A stretch of 64,000 nucleotides of DNA from Amycolatopsis orientalis DSM 40040 = KCTC 9412 (GCF_000478275.1 NZ_ASJB01000042.1:62001-126000); one strand, 5' to 3'; shown: positions 48,264 through 59,272, numbered from the stretch's first letter. A program made the numbers and translations. Notes: a model not told the origin generated them from the letters alone.

Positions 48264-50294
48264 TCAGCGAAGGAACGCGGCCGCCACACCCGCGTCGACG
48301 GGCACGTGCAACCCGGTGGTGTGGGTCAGGTCGCCGCCGGTGAGCGCGAACACCGCCGCGGCCACGTGCTCGGGCAGCACCTCGCGTTTGAGGATCGTGC
48401 GCTGGGCGTAGAACGCGCCGAGATCCTCTTCCGGCACGCCGTACACCGCGGCCCGCTGCGCGCCCCAGCCACCGGCGAAGATGCCCGAACCACGGACGAC
48501 CCCGTCCGGATTGACGCCGTTGACGCGGATACCGTGCCCGCCCAGCTCGGCGGCGAGAAGACGGACCTGGTGCGCCTGGTCCGCCTTCGCCGCACCGTAG
48601 GCCACGTTGTCCGGACCGGCGAACACCGAGTTCTTCGACGAGATGTAGACGATGTCACCGCCGATCCCCTGCGTGACCATCGCCCGCGCGGCGGCCCGTG
48701 AGACCAGGAAGGACCCCTTCGCCATGACGTCGTGCTGCAGGTCCCAGTCCCGTTCGGTGGTCTCCAGCAACGGTTTGGAGATCGACAGGCCCGCGTTGTT
48801 GACGACGAGGTCGATACCGCCGAAGGCGAGCACGGTGGCGTCCACGGCGGACTGGACGGCGGCGGCGTCGGTGACGTCCGCGGTCACCGCGACGGCCTGG
48901 TCGGTGCCGCCGATGCCCGTGGCCACCCTTGCCGCCGCCTCCGCGTCGAGGTCGGCGATGCACACGCAGGCGCCCTCGGCCGCGAGCCGCTCGGCGATGG
49001 CCTTGCCGATCCCCGAACCGGCACCCGTCACCAGCGCGATCCGCCCCGCGAGGGGTTTCGGCTCCGGCATCCGCCGCAACTTCGCCTCTTCCAGTGCCCA
49101 GTACTCGATCCGGAACTTCTCGCTCTCCGGGATCGGCGCGTAGGAGGACACCGATTCGGCGCCGCGCATCACGGTGATCGCGTTGACGTAGAACTCCCCC
49201 GCGACCCGCGCGGTCTGCTTGTCCTTGCCGTAGGAGAACATGCCGACGCCGGGGACGAGCACGATCGCCGGATCGGCGCCGCGCAGGGGCGGGCTGTCCT
49301 GGGACGCGTGCCGCTCGTAGTAGGCGCGGTAGTCCGCGCGGTAGGCCTCGTGGAGTTCCTTCAGCCGCGTGACGACGTCGTCGAGCGGAGCGGTCGCGGG
49401 CAGGTCGAGCACGAGCGGCCGGACCTTCGTGCGCAGGAAGTGGTCCGGGCAGGAGGTGCCCAGCGCCGCGAGCGGCGCGAGCTTCTCCCGTGCCAGGAAG
49501 TCGAGCACCGCGTCGCTGTCGGTGTAGTGCCCGACCTGGCGCAGATCCGTCGAGGCGAGCCCGCGGATCACCGGTGCGAGCGCCGCCGCCCGCGTATGGC
49601 GCTCGGCCTCGGGCAGCGGTTCGAAGCCCGGCACGATCGCCCCGAACGGCTCGGCGTTCCCGCGTTCGGCGAGGAACTTCTCGGCCGTGCGGATGATCTC
49701 CAGCGAATTCCGGTGGCACTCTTCGGAAGTCGCGCCCCACGCGGTGATGCCGTGCCCGCCGAGGATCACGCCGATCTTCCGCGGATCCGCGGCGTGCACC
49801 GCGGCGATGTCCAGTCCCAGCTGGAATCCCGGCCGCCGCCAGTCCACCCACGCCACGCGGTCGCCGAAGCATTCCTTGGTGAGTGCCTCGCCGTCGGCCG
49901 CGGTGGCCAGCGCGATGCCGGAGTCCGGATGCAGATGGTCGACATGCGCGGCGCCGACGAGCCCGTGCATGGCGGTGTCGATCGACGGCGCCGCCCCGCC
50001 CTTGCCGTGCAGGCAGTAGTCGAACGCGGCGACCATCTCGTCCTCACGCTCGACACCCGGGTAGACGTCGGCGAGCGCGCGCAGCCGGTCCAGCCGCAGC
50101 ACGGCCAGCCCGGACTCGGTCAACGTGCCGAGGTCACCCCCGGAACCCTTGACCCACAACAGTTCCGTCGGCTTCGCGGTGACGGGGTCGAGCACTCGCT
50201 CTTTCGCCGAGGTGTTGCCGCCGGCGTAGTTCGTGTTGCGCGGATCGGCGCCGAGCGCGTTGCTCCGGGCGACGAGTTCGGCGGGTACGCTCAT
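48264..50294 (-). CDS. Bifunctional rhamnulose-1-phosphate aldolase / short-chain dehydrogenase
   Basis: This 676-residue fusion splits rhamnulose 1-phosphate into DHAP and lactaldehyde and oxidises the aldehyde. The N-terminal class II aldolase part (about 1-400) has NYAGGNTSAKE, HVDHLHPDSG and GGHGITAWG, with metal-binding histidines. From about residue 425 is an SDR domain: ALVTGAGSGIGKAIAE for NAD, VNNAGLS, and the catalytic YGAAK. This is the RhaE-type enzyme of actinobacteria and Bacillus, with the dehydrogenase acting as lactaldehyde dehydrogenase. ATG at 50294 overlaps the isomerase stop as ATGA; an ATG three codons upstream is less likely. Confidence 0.92.
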   Translation of the reverse strand: MSVPAELVARSNALGADPRNTNYAGGNTSAKERVLDPVTAKPTELLWVKGSGGDLGTLTESGLAVLRLDRLRALADVYPGVEREDEMVAAFDYCLHGKGGAAPSIDTAMHGLVGAAHVDHLHPDSGIALATAADGEALTKECFGDRVAWVDWRRPGFQLGLDIAAVHAADPRKIGVILGGHGITAWGATSEECHRNSLEIIRTAEKFLAERGNAEPFGAIVPGFEPLPEAERHTRAAALAPVIRGLASTDLRQVGHYTDSDAVLDFLAREKLAPLAALGTSCPDHFLRTKVRPLVLDLPATAPLDDVVTRLKELHEAYRADYRAYYERHASQDSPPLRGADPAIVLVPGVGMFSYGKDKQTARVAGEFYVNAITVMRGAESVSSYAPIPESEKFRIEYWALEEAKLRRMPEPKPLAGRIALVTGAGSGIGKAIAERLAAEGACVCIADLDAEAAARVATGIGGTDQAVAVTADVTDAAAVQSAVDATVLAFGGIDLVVNNAGLSISKPLLETTERDWDLQHDVMAKGSFLVSRAAARAMVTQGIGGDIVYISSKNSVFAGPDNVAYGAAKADQAHQVRLLAAELGGHGIRVNGVNPDGVVRGSGIFAGGWGAQRAAVYGVPEEDLGAFYAQRTILKREVLPEHVAAAVFALTGGDLTHTTGLHVPVDAGVAAAFLR

Positions 50295-51466
50295 GCTCCC
50301 CACCCCGCCTGCGTACCGTCGGCCCGTTCGGCCACGATCTTCTCCTGGTATCCGCTGCGGTGGTAGGCCGCGATCGGGTCGGGGTCGAGTCCGGCCTCGG
50401 TGCGCAGTTCGGCCAGCAACGGCCGGACGTCGGTGTTGTAGGCGTCCATCACGATCGCGTTGGCCTCCAGTACCTCGCCGTCACGCTGCGCGGCCCGCAG
50501 CGCGTCCCGGTCCACCAGCAGTGCCTTCGCCGTGGCCTCCTGGACGTTCATCACCGAGCGGATGATCGCCGGGATCTTCGCCTCGATGTTGTGACACTGG
50601 TCGAGCATGAAGTTGATGCCGTACGCGGGATCCAGCGCGTCACCGCGGACGATCTCGTACATGATCCGGAACAACTGGAACGGATCCGCCGCCCCCGCCA
50701 TCAGATCGTCGTCGGCGTAGAACCGGGAGTTGAAGTCGAACGCGCCGAGTTTGCCCGCGCGCAGCAGGAACGCGACGATGAACTCGATGTTCGTCCCGGG
50801 CGCGTGATGCCCGGTGTCGATGCACACCGTCGCCTTCTCGCCCAGTTCCAGGCAATGCGCGTAGGAGGTGCCCCAGTCCGGGATGTCGGTGGCGTAGAAC
50901 GCGGGCTCGAAGAGTTTGTACTCCAGCAGCAGCCGCTGGCCGTCACCGAGCCGGTCGTACGTCTCCCGCAGCGCCGCCGCCATCCGGTCCTGCCGGTCGC
51001 GCAGGTCGTCCTGGCCGGGATAGTTGATACCGTCGGAGAACCACAGCTTCAGGTCGCGCGATCCGGTGGAGTCCATAATGGACACCGCCGCCAGCAGATG
51101 ATCGGTCGCCTTGCGGCGCACGACGGCGTCCGGGTTGGTCACCGAGCCGAGTTTGTAGTCCTCGTCCTGGAAGACGTTCGTGTTGATGGCCCCGATCTCG
51201 ATGCCCAGGTCTTTCGCGAAACCGGTGAGCGCGCCGAAGTCGTCGACCCGGTCCCACGGGATGTGCAGGGCGACACTCGGCGCGGCACCGGTGAACCGGT
51301 GCACGGTCGCCGCGTCCGCGATCTTCTCTTCCGGCGTGCGCGGCACACCTGCCTGGGGGAACACCTTGAACCGGGTGCCGGAATTGGCGTACGCCCACGA
51401 CGGTGTCTCGATCCGCTGCTTCCGCAGTGCGGCTTTCACGGCGGTGAGGTCGGGCAAGTCGATCAC
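50291..51466 (-). CDS. rhaI: L-rhamnose isomerase
   Basis: This 391-residue TIM-barrel sugar isomerase interconverts L-rhamnose and L-rhamnulose. Metal-binding residues are expected in LLLEYKLFEPAF, VCIDTGHHAPGTN and AFDFNSRFYADDD. It belongs to the RhaI group, distinct from the E. coli RhaA type. GTG at 51466 has GAGGAAAG upstream. Its stop overlaps the aldolase/dehydrogenase start. It follows the binding-protein gene by 45 bases. Confidence 0.9.
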   Translation of the reverse strand: MIDLPDLTAVKAALRKQRIETPSWAYANSGTRFKVFPQAGVPRTPEEKIADAATVHRFTGAAPSVALHIPWDRVDDFGALTGFAKDLGIEIGAINTNVFQDEDYKLGSVTNPDAVVRRKATDHLLAAVSIMDSTGSRDLKLWFSDGINYPGQDDLRDRQDRMAAALRETYDRLGDGQRLLLEYKLFEPAFYATDIPDWGTSYAHCLELGEKATVCIDTGHHAPGTNIEFIVAFLLRAGKLGAFDFNSRFYADDDLMAGAADPFQLFRIMYEIVRGDALDPAYGINFMLDQCHNIEAKIPAIIRSVMNVQEATAKALLVDRDALRAAQRDGEVLEANAIVMDAYNTDVRPLLAELRTEAGLDPDPIAAYHRSGYQEKIVAERADGTQAGWGA

Positions 51467-51511
51467 GTCTTTCCTCGTCGAGCGCCGGTCAGGCGCTGTG
51501 GAACACCCCGG

Positions 51512-52585
51512 TCAGAAGTCGAACTTGTCGATGTTCGCCGCGTCGAACGTCGTCGGCGGGCCGAGCACGATCTCCCCGTTCGCGCCGATGGTGTACTCAC
51601 CGAGCTTGCCCGCCTTGAACTTCTGCCCCTCGGTGCCGGTGATCTGCCCGGAACTCAACGCCACACCGGCGTACGCGGCCAGGTAGCCGATGTCGGCCGG
51701 GTTCCACAACGCGAACTGCTTGACCGTGCCGTCCTTGACGAAGGCGCGCATCTGGTTCGGGGTGCCCAGCCCGGTGACCGCGACCTTGCCCTTGTAGCTC
51801 GACGAACTCACATACCGGGCCGCGGCCGCGATGCCGACGGTCGTCGGCGCGACGATGACCTTCAGGTCCGGGAACGACTGCAGCAGGCCTTGCGCCTCCT
51901 GGAACGACTTCTGGTCGTCGTCGTTGCCGTAGGCGACCTTCACCAGTTTCAGGTTCGCGTACTCGGGTTTGGCCAAGGTCTGCTTGGCGACCTCGATCCA
52001 GGCGTTCTGGTTGGTGGCGTTGGGGGTCGCCGACAGGATCGCGATCTCGCCGGACCCGCCGGACAGCTCCTTCGCCTGCTTCACCAGCTGCTCGCCGATG
52101 CCCTGGGTGGTGGCCTGGTTGATGAAGACGTCACGGCAGTCCTTGGCCGCGTCGGAATCGAACGCCACGACCTTGATCCCGGCTCCGCGTGCCTGGTTGA
52201 GCGACGGGCACACCGCGTTCGGATCATTCGCGGCGATGCCGATGACGTCCTGCCGCTGTTGGATGAGCGTGTTGATGTAGCTGACCTGGGACGACGCGCT
52301 CGCGTCGTTCGGGCCGACCAGTTTGTACTCCCCCTTGAGTTCCTCCAGCGCCTGCTTGCCGCCGCCGACCTCGATGTCGCTGTAGGGGTTGTTGAGCTGC
52401 TTGGGCAGGAACGCCATCTTCACCCCCTCCTTCGCGGCCGCGCCCGGATCCGCGGTGGCGGTGGACCGGTCGGGGCCCGGGCCGGCGGTGTCGTTCTTGG
52501 TGGTACCGCCGCAGGCGGCGAGCACGACCACCAGTCCGGCCGCGGTGAAGGCCGAAAGGACGCCGGTGAGGAATGGACGCGTCAT
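51512..52585 (-). CDS. rhaS: Rhamnose ABC transporter substrate-binding lipoprotein
   Basis: This is a 357-residue periplasmic-binding-type lipoprotein. The signal peptide ends in the lipobox VLAACGG, with the lipidated cysteine near residue 25. The body is of the sugar-binding Peripla_BP_4 type (MAFLPKQLNNPYSD, VIGIAANDPNAV, VVAFDSDA). It should capture L-rhamnose outside the cell for the permeases encoded just upstream. ATG at 52585 is preceded by AAAGG. Gene order and the downstream isomerase support the substrate. Confidence 0.9.
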   Translation of the reverse strand: MTRPFLTGVLSAFTAAGLVVVLAACGGTTKNDTAGPGPDRSTATADPGAAAKEGVKMAFLPKQLNNPYSDIEVGGGKQALEELKGEYKLVGPNDASASSQVSYINTLIQQRQDVIGIAANDPNAVCPSLNQARGAGIKVVAFDSDAAKDCRDVFINQATTQGIGEQLVKQAKELSGGSGEIAILSATPNATNQNAWIEVAKQTLAKPEYANLKLVKVAYGNDDDQKSFQEAQGLLQSFPDLKVIVAPTTVGIAAAARYVSSSSYKGKVAVTGLGTPNQMRAFVKDGTVKQFALWNPADIGYLAAYAGVALSSGQITGTEGQKFKAGKLGEYTIGANGEIVLGPPTTFDAANIDKFDF

Positions 52586-52590
52586 TGTCG

Positions 52591-53607
52591 TCAACCTTTC
52601 TGGGGCGGAGATGCGGTTCGCCGTCCGCGCCGGATTCCGGCGCGGACCGACGAGAGCAGATTGGGCAGGAGCACCGAGACGATCAGCAGCACACCCGTCA
52701 CGATGTTGAGCGCTTCGTTCGACACGTCCTGCAGGCGAAGGGCGTTCTGCAGGGTCGCCAGCAGCACGACACCGGCGAGCACCCCCGGCAGCGTGCCCTT
52801 GCCGCCGAAGATCGACACCCCGCCGAGCAGCACGGCGGCCACCACGGCGAGTTCGAGGCCGAGGCCGTTGTCGGCCCGCGCGCTGGAGTACCGCAGCGTC
52901 CACAGCACCCCGGCCAGGCCCGCGATCGCCCCACCGGCCACGAACAGCCAGAACTTCAGCCTGCCGGTGCGGATCCCGGCGAACCGCGCGGCCTGTTCGC
53001 TCGCGCCCGCCGCGAACACCCCGCGCCCGGTCGGCGTCGCGTGCAGCACCACCCCGAAGATCAGGGCCAGTACGACGAGTGGGATCAGGACGTTCGGGAT
53101 CGGTCCGCCGCCGAGGGTCCCGGTGACCCAGCCGGTGTAGTCACGCGGGAAATCCGCCACCGCGCCGTCGCCGAGCACCACGAACGCCAGCCCGCGATAC
53201 AGCGCCAGCGTGCCGATCGTGACCGCGAGCGACGGCAGCTTGAACACGGTGACGAAAACGCCGTTCAGCGCGCCCAGTACCGCGCCGAGGCCGACGCACA
53301 GGGGCATGATCGTCTCGATCGGCAAACCGCTGTCCCACAAGGAACCCATCACGGCCGAGGTCAGCCCCAAGGTACTGGCCACCGAAAGGTCGATCTCGCC
53401 GGTGACGATCACGAACGTCATCGGCAACGCCACCAGCGCGATCGGCAGCAGGTCCAGCAGCAGGAACGTGAAGTTGCGGCCGGTGCCGAAGTTCTCGACC
53501 GTGCCGGAGGCGATCAGCAGCACGACGACGGTCACCATGATCACGGCGGCGTCCCAGCTCGCCAGCCTGGACAACCACGGAATACCGGACTGTGCCCGCT
53601 CAGACAT
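52591..53607 (-). CDS. Rhamnose ABC transporter permease (second)
   Basis: This 338-residue BPD_transp_2-type permease has about nine to ten hydrophobic segments, the first at residues 20-35. The family segment FVIVTGEIDLSVAS and the loop motif GRGVFAAGASEQAARFAGI are present. It pairs with the permease at 53600, whose stop overlaps its start by eight bases. The binding-protein gene begins five bases after its stop. Confidence 0.9.
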   Translation of the reverse strand: MSERAQSGIPWLSRLASWDAAVIMVTVVVLLIASGTVENFGTGRNFTFLLLDLLPIALVALPMTFVIVTGEIDLSVASTLGLTSAVMGSLWDSGLPIETIMPLCVGLGAVLGALNGVFVTVFKLPSLAVTIGTLALYRGLAFVVLGDGAVADFPRDYTGWVTGTLGGGPIPNVLIPLVVLALIFGVVLHATPTGRGVFAAGASEQAARFAGIRTGRLKFWLFVAGGAIAGLAGVLWTLRYSSARADNGLGLELAVVAAVLLGGVSIFGGKGTLPGVLAGVVLLATLQNALRLQDVSNEALNIVTGVLLIVSVLLPNLLSSVRAGIRRGRRTASPPQKG

Positions 53608-54621
53608 GGGAGTCCCTCTTCTTCAAGGCTTTCGCGACCCGGACCGCGACCAGCCGGTCGGCGCCGATGGCGAACAGGATCAGCGCGCCGACGATCGCCT
53701 GCTGCCAGAACTGGTCGATGTCGAGTACCGCCAGCGCGCTGCCGATCACGGTCAGCAGGAGCGCGCCCAGACCCGCGCCCCACGCCGAACCGCTGCCGCC
53801 GAACACCGCGACCCCGCCGACGACGGCGGTCGCGACGACGGTGAGCTCGTATCCGGATCCGGCGGCCGCGTCGACGGTGCCGAAGCGCGCCGCGAACAGG
53901 ACCCCGGCCAGGCCCGCGAGCGCACCACTGGCTACGAAGGCGGCGCTGGTGTTGCGGCCTACCTTGATCCCGGCGAGCTTCGCGGCCTCCGGGTTCGAAC
54001 CCATCGCGTACAGCTCGCGCCCGGCACGGTAGTCGCGCAGGAGAACGGCGGCGGAGACCAGGACGGCCACCGCGATCAGCACCAGCCACGGCACGCCCAG
54101 CAGCGTCGCGGTCCCGAAGCCGAGGAACGAGGGCGGCAGCTTGTCGGCGTTGATCTGCTGCCCGCCCGCCCACAGGTAACAGACCCCGCGGAAGGCGTAC
54201 AGCGTGCCGAGGGTGACCACCAGTGCCGGCACCTGGCCGAACCGGACGAGGGTGCCGTTGATCAGGCCGCAGACGGCGCCGAGGGCCAGGCCGGCCAGTA
54301 CCGCCACGATCACCGGCAGACCGGGGTTGTCCCGCATCAGCGAGCCGACCGCGAACGCCGACAGGCCCAGCACCGAACCCACGGACAGGTCGATGTTGCG
54401 GGTGATCATCACGATCGACTGGCCGACGGCCAGTACCGCGAGGATGGCCGTGCCGAGCAGGATGTCGCGGATGCTCTGCCCGGAAAGGAACCGGGAGTTC
54501 TGCGTGGCGGTGAACGCCACCAGTGCCACGAGGGCCAGGGCGATTCCCGACTCGCGGGCTTTGAACACCGTGCCGAGCACCGAACGCTCCGGAGGCCGGG
54601 GTGCCGCCACTTCGGTCGCGC

Positions 54622-54625
<4 letters not shown>
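53600..54625 (-). CDS. Rhamnose ABC transporter permease (first)
   Basis: This 341-residue permease of the same family has MITRNIDLSVGSVLGLS and GRELYAMGSNPEAAKLAGI. About nine hydrophobic segments begin near residue 27. The start is GTG at 54625, which overlaps the ATPase stop as GTGA; the frame is open upstream but lies within the ATPase gene. It forms a heterodimeric channel with the next permease. Confidence 0.9.
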
Positions 54626-56154
<1,529 letters not shown>

Positions 56155-56168
56155 CGCGACCTCCGGAT

Positions 56169-56180
56169 TGAAAGGTTTCA
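56169..56180. promoter_or_regulatory. LacI-type operator upstream of the rhamnose operon
   Basis: TGAAA-GG-TTTCA is a short perfect inverted repeat 15 bases upstream of the ATPase start. A related half-site, ACGTTTCAA, occurs at 56264-56272 just before the LacI gene. LacI-family regulators of sugar operons in actinobacteria often bind TGAAA-type palindromes. It should let the divergent regulator repress the operon until rhamnose, or a product of it, is present. Confidence 0.6.
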
Positions 56181-56284
56181 CAAGCCTGGAGCGGTGAAGC
56201 TACTATGGCCTGAAAGGTCAAGTCAACGACTAGCCAGGACCGCTTGACCGCTGCATAGTGTTACGTTTCAACAGAGAGGTGCCG

Positions 56285-57337
56285 ATGACCGACCGAGGCT
56301 CGAAGGAAGCCCGACTCGAGACCCGGGCGGCGGGCATCAAGGATGTCGCGGCCGCCGCCGGTGTCTCCCTCGGCACGGTCTCGAACGTGCTCAACCGGCC
56401 CGACCGGGTCAGCCCCGGTACCCGCGCGAAGGTCGAAGCCGTCATGGCCGAACTCCGCTTCGTGCGCAACGAATCGGCGCGCCAGCTGAGAGCCGGCCGC
56501 AGCCGCGTCCTCGCCTACGTGATGCTCGACGGCAGGAACCCGTTCTTCACCGACGTCGCCGCCGGGATGGAGGAGGCCGCCGGCGCGGACGACCTCTCGC
56601 TGTTCCTCTGCAACAGCGCCAATCTTCCCGGCCGCGAGAAGGCCTACCTCGACCGGCTCGAAGAGCAACGGGTCCAAGGCATCCTGATCACCCCGGCCGA
56701 TCCGGACTCACCGCTGCTCGACGAAATCGCGCGCCGCGGCACCCCGGTCGTCATCGTCGACCGCACGCGGGACACCGCCACCCACTGCTCTGTCGCGGTC
56801 GACGACGTCTACGGCGGCGAGATCGCGGTGCGGCACCTGATCGAACAGGGCCACGACCGCATCGCGTTCGTCGGCGGCCAGACCGCGCTCGGCCAAGTGC
56901 GCGATCGCCGCGAAGGCGCCCTTCGCGCGCTTGCCGAGGCAGGTCTGGGACCGGATCACCTGATCGACATCACCAGCCCGACGCTGACCGTCGCCGACGG
57001 CCGCAACGCCGGCGAACGCCTGGCGGGCCTGCCCGCGCCGATCCGCCCGACCGCCGCCTTCTGCGTCAACGACCTGCTCGCGCTCGGCCTCCTGCAGGCC
57101 TGCGCCACCCTGCGCGTGAGCGTCCCCGGCGACCTCGCGATCGTCGGCTACGACGACATCGAGTTCGCCTCCGCGGCGGCGGTCCCGCTCACCTCGGTAC
57201 GCCAGCCACGCCACCAGCTCGGCCGCACCGCCGCGGAACTCCTGATGGCGGAGACCACCGAACCGGCTCACGAGCACCGGCAGGTCATCTTCACCCCGGA
57301 ACTCGTCGTGCGCGCCTCCACACGCCGCCGCGAGTGA
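56285..57337 (+). CDS. LacI-family repressor of the rhamnose operon
   Basis: This 350-residue regulator has an N-terminal helix-turn-helix and hinge (IKDVAAAAGVSLGTVSNVLN) and a sugar-binding core (LAYVMLDGRNPFFTDV, IDITSP, VPGDLAIVGYDDIEFA). ATG at 56285 has GAGAGG upstream; a start nine codons earlier overlaps operator-like sequence. It is divergent from the rhamnose transport/catabolism genes, 130 bases away, so it is almost certainly their repressor. The effector is not readable from sequence. Confidence 0.9.
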   Translation: MTDRGSKEARLETRAAGIKDVAAAAGVSLGTVSNVLNRPDRVSPGTRAKVEAVMAELRFVRNESARQLRAGRSRVLAYVMLDGRNPFFTDVAAGMEEAAGADDLSLFLCNSANLPGREKAYLDRLEEQRVQGILITPADPDSPLLDEIARRGTPVVIVDRTRDTATHCSVAVDDVYGGEIAVRHLIEQGHDRIAFVGGQTALGQVRDRREGALRALAEAGLGPDHLIDITSPTLTVADGRNAGERLAGLPAPIRPTAAFCVNDLLALGLLQACATLRVSVPGDLAIVGYDDIEFASAAAVPLTSVRQPRHQLGRTAAELLMAETTEPAHEHRQVIFTPELVVRASTRRRE

Positions 57338-57454
57338 CCGGTGGGCCGGGGTGGTCGACTCCTCATGAATCGCGCTGACAGCACGGCGATCGCCGTGTCG
57401 GCAACCGTGTTCATCGACAGAGCGGAACAGGCAGATCGCCCCGGACCGACCTTG
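57338..57454. other. Short convergent intergenic region
   Basis: These 117 bases lie between the LacI stop and the stop of the small membrane protein. No clear terminator was seen by eye. Confidence 0.4.
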
Positions 57455-57760
57455 TCACCCACGCGGTTTGCGTTTCTTCAGTCGATCGAATGCCAGCGCA
57501 GCGCCAATCCCGGCGAGACCGAAACACATGATCAGCGTGCGCCCCTCGTCCCAGAAGTCACCCGTTCCCGTCCCCTGGACAAGACGTCCGATTCCGGCCA
57601 ACGTGAAGACCACCGCAGCCACGCCACCGATCATGATCAGAACGACATCGACAGGTGTCCGTTCCTTGGCGACAGGTGTCCGCTCCCCGGGAGTTCCGAA
57701 CTCCCGTGCTGCTTGCCGCTGTTTGCGGTTCATCGGCTTGCGAAGCTGTTCGTCGGTCAT
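57455..57760 (-). CDS. Small two-helix membrane protein
   Basis: This 101-residue protein has a charged N terminus (RKPMNRKQRQAARE), two hydrophobic segments (VVLIMIGGVAAVVFTLAGI and TLIMCFGLAGIGAALAF) and a lysine/arginine-rich tail. It probably lies in the cytoplasmic membrane with both ends inside. ATG at 57760 is chosen; the frame is open further up only because it reads through the repeat elements at 57851 and 57951. No family recognised and no function evident. Confidence 0.65.
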   Translation of the reverse strand: MTDEQLRKPMNRKQRQAAREFGTPGERTPVAKERTPVDVVLIMIGGVAAVVFTLAGIGRLVQGTGTGDFWDEGRTLIMCFGLAGIGAALAFDRLKKRKPRG

Positions 57761-57850
57761 GCTGGATACACGTCCGTCGCGCCTCGCGGGTTGCCGTGTT
57801 ACCTCACCGTTACAGCCAGGAGCGGCTGTGACCGGCGCGCCATGGAGGGG

Positions 57851-57928
57851 CTGAAGGGCGCTTTCCCCGCATCCCATGCGACGAAAGCGCCCTTCACCGC
57901 ATCTGACGCGAGGAAAGGGCCCTTCAGC
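57851..57928. repeat. 78-bp repeat element, copy 3
   Basis: It begins CTGAAGGGCGC and ends GCCCTTCAGC. It has the same length and internal roughly 30-base periodicity as the copies at 8641, 29275 and 61184. It stands 23 bases from the second long hairpin, between two same-strand genes. Confidence 0.85.
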
Positions 57929-57950
57929 CCACGCAGCCGGTACAGGACCT

Positions 57951-57992
57951 CGTGAGTGGTAAGTGCCGTTAGAACGACACTTACCACTCACG
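57951..57992. repeat. Long hairpin, copy 2
   Basis: Arms at 57951-57970 and 57973-57992 surround a central AG with a single mismatch. The core GTGAGTGGTAAGTG and the centre are the same as in the hairpin at 25273-25326. It lies 15 bases from the SGNH hydrolase stop and may end that transcript. Confidence 0.8.
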
Positions 57993-58006
57993 ACCCACCG
58001 GCTCGC

Positions 58007-58726
58007 CTAACCGACCGCCACGCGCGGGTTCCCGATGCTTCCCGGAACCGACAACAGGGCGCGGTACCAGACGGCGGCCATCTTGTCGTACCCCGTGGCG
58101 TTCGGATGGACGCCGTCGGGGAGGTCCGCGGCGGTCACCGCGCTGTGCTGGTCCACCAGGTGCACACGCTTGCCCGCGTTCACCTTGTCCCGCACGATCC
58201 CGGGCAGCGCGTTGTTGAACGTCCGCACGGTGGCGTCACCACTCCCCCATCCCAGCGGGATGAGCTGCGCGACGAACACGTCGGCGGTGGGCGCCGTCGC
58301 GGTGATGTGGTCGATCAGCGCGGACAGCCTGCCCGGCGCGCCCGCCACGTTGTAGTTCTGCAGCACGTCGTTGGTGCCGATGTGCAGCAGCACCGAACGC
58401 GGCCGGTAGGTCCGCAGCCAGCCGGTGATGTTCGCGTCGATCTGGTCGATCCGCCAGCCGGGGTGACCTTCATGGTCGTGGTCCCAAAGACTGCCCGGCC
58501 CGTTGAACTGCGAGCCGACGAAGTCGTTGGTGTACCGGCCCGCCGCCAGCCGTTTCCAGAGGCCGATCCGGTACCCGCCGGGGTCGCCGGTCCCGTAGGT
58601 GATCGAGTCGCCCAGTGGCATGATCCGCACGCCCCCGTTCGATTCGGCGTGGCCGGCGCCCGGCAGTCCGGTGATCGCCACGACCACGGCCGCCGCGACG
58701 GCCAGTACTTTCGCGCGTGTTTTCAT
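58007..58726 (-). CDS. Secreted SGNH/GDSL hydrolase
   Basis: This 239-residue secreted esterase-like protein has a signal peptide (MKTRAKVLAVAAAVVVAITG, cleavage near residue 28). The SGNH blocks are visible: IMPLGDSITYG (Ser), GSQFNG (Gly), LHIGTNDVL (Asn) and DGVHPNATGY (Asp and His). Relatives deacetylate plant polysaccharides or act as lipases. GGGAG precedes the ATG. The start overlaps the stop of the GH62 remnant as ATGA, so both were probably part of a plant-polysaccharide locus. Confidence 0.88.
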   Translation of the reverse strand: MKTRAKVLAVAAAVVVAITGLPGAGHAESNGGVRIMPLGDSITYGTGDPGGYRIGLWKRLAAGRYTNDFVGSQFNGPGSLWDHDHEGHPGWRIDQIDANITGWLRTYRPRSVLLHIGTNDVLQNYNVAGAPGRLSALIDHITATAPTADVFVAQLIPLGWGSGDATVRTFNNALPGIVRDKVNAGKRVHLVDQHSAVTAADLPDGVHPNATGYDKMAAVWYRALLSVPGSIGNPRVAVG

Positions 58727-59162
58727 CGTCGGCTCCCGTTCAACAGGTGGAATTCGTCTGGGTGAGGAGATCGAGCCGCCAGGGCAGGCAGCCTCTCGCC
58801 GTGACTGACGTCCTTCGTCCACTGCCTGCCGGGGAACGTCACATTGTTGGCCCGGGCGAAGGGATTGCTTTCGCTGGCGGCCAGCGGCCTGAACGTGCCG
58901 TTGATACTCGACGACGTCCAGGAACGGAAGTACCGGCGGCCCTCGGATCCGATCGCCTCCACCAGCATCAGGTACTGGTTCTGCCCGGCGATCTTGTAGC
59001 TGTTGCCGGCCTCGAACAGATTGTGCGCGTTCGAATCCTGCATCGCGATCACGGTGTCGGTGAAGCCGTTGGGGAAGTTCGCCATGGTGGTCCGCGAACG
59101 GTACAGATGCCCGTTGTCGTCGGAGGAGAACAGGTAACAGTTGGCCGTGTCCGGGTTTTCAC
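58723..59162 (-). pseudogene. Truncated GH62 alpha-L-arabinofuranosidase
   Basis: From about 59150 to 58790 the minus strand reads NCYLFSSDDNGHLYRSRTTM, then FTDTVIAMQDSNAHNLFEAG, YLMLVEAIGSEGRRYFRSWT and RQWTKDVSHGE. These are typical of the second half of GH62 arabinofuranosidases. A strong AGGAGG at 59167-59172 and a GTG at 59162 (MKTRTR) look like the original start, but the signal peptide and first half of the catalytic domain are missing and the junction is out of frame. The C-terminal end of the family is also lost and is replaced by 26 unrelated codons. A functional enzyme is unlikely. Confidence 0.75.
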
Positions 59163-59258
59163 GAAACCTCCTGCGGGCAGGGAAAGTAAGCCGGTGGCGG
59201 CCGAAACTTTCGCCATCGGGCGGAGAAAATCGCTGAGTGACGAAAGTTTCGCTGACAC

Positions 59259-59272
59259 TGTTAGCGATAACA
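59259..59272. promoter_or_regulatory. LacI-type operator upstream of the GH62 remnant
   Basis: TGTTA-GCGA-TAACA is a perfect five-base inverted repeat about 100 bases upstream of the remnant's start codon. This type of palindrome is common in front of arabinofuranosidase and related glycoside hydrolase genes of actinobacteria. It may now serve only the downstream SGNH hydrolase. Confidence 0.55.

Noticed and set aside
57761..57991. N-terminal extension of the small membrane protein, 77 codons
   Set aside because: It is simply the translation of the 78-bp element and the long hairpin. The ATG at 57760 gives a sensible protein.
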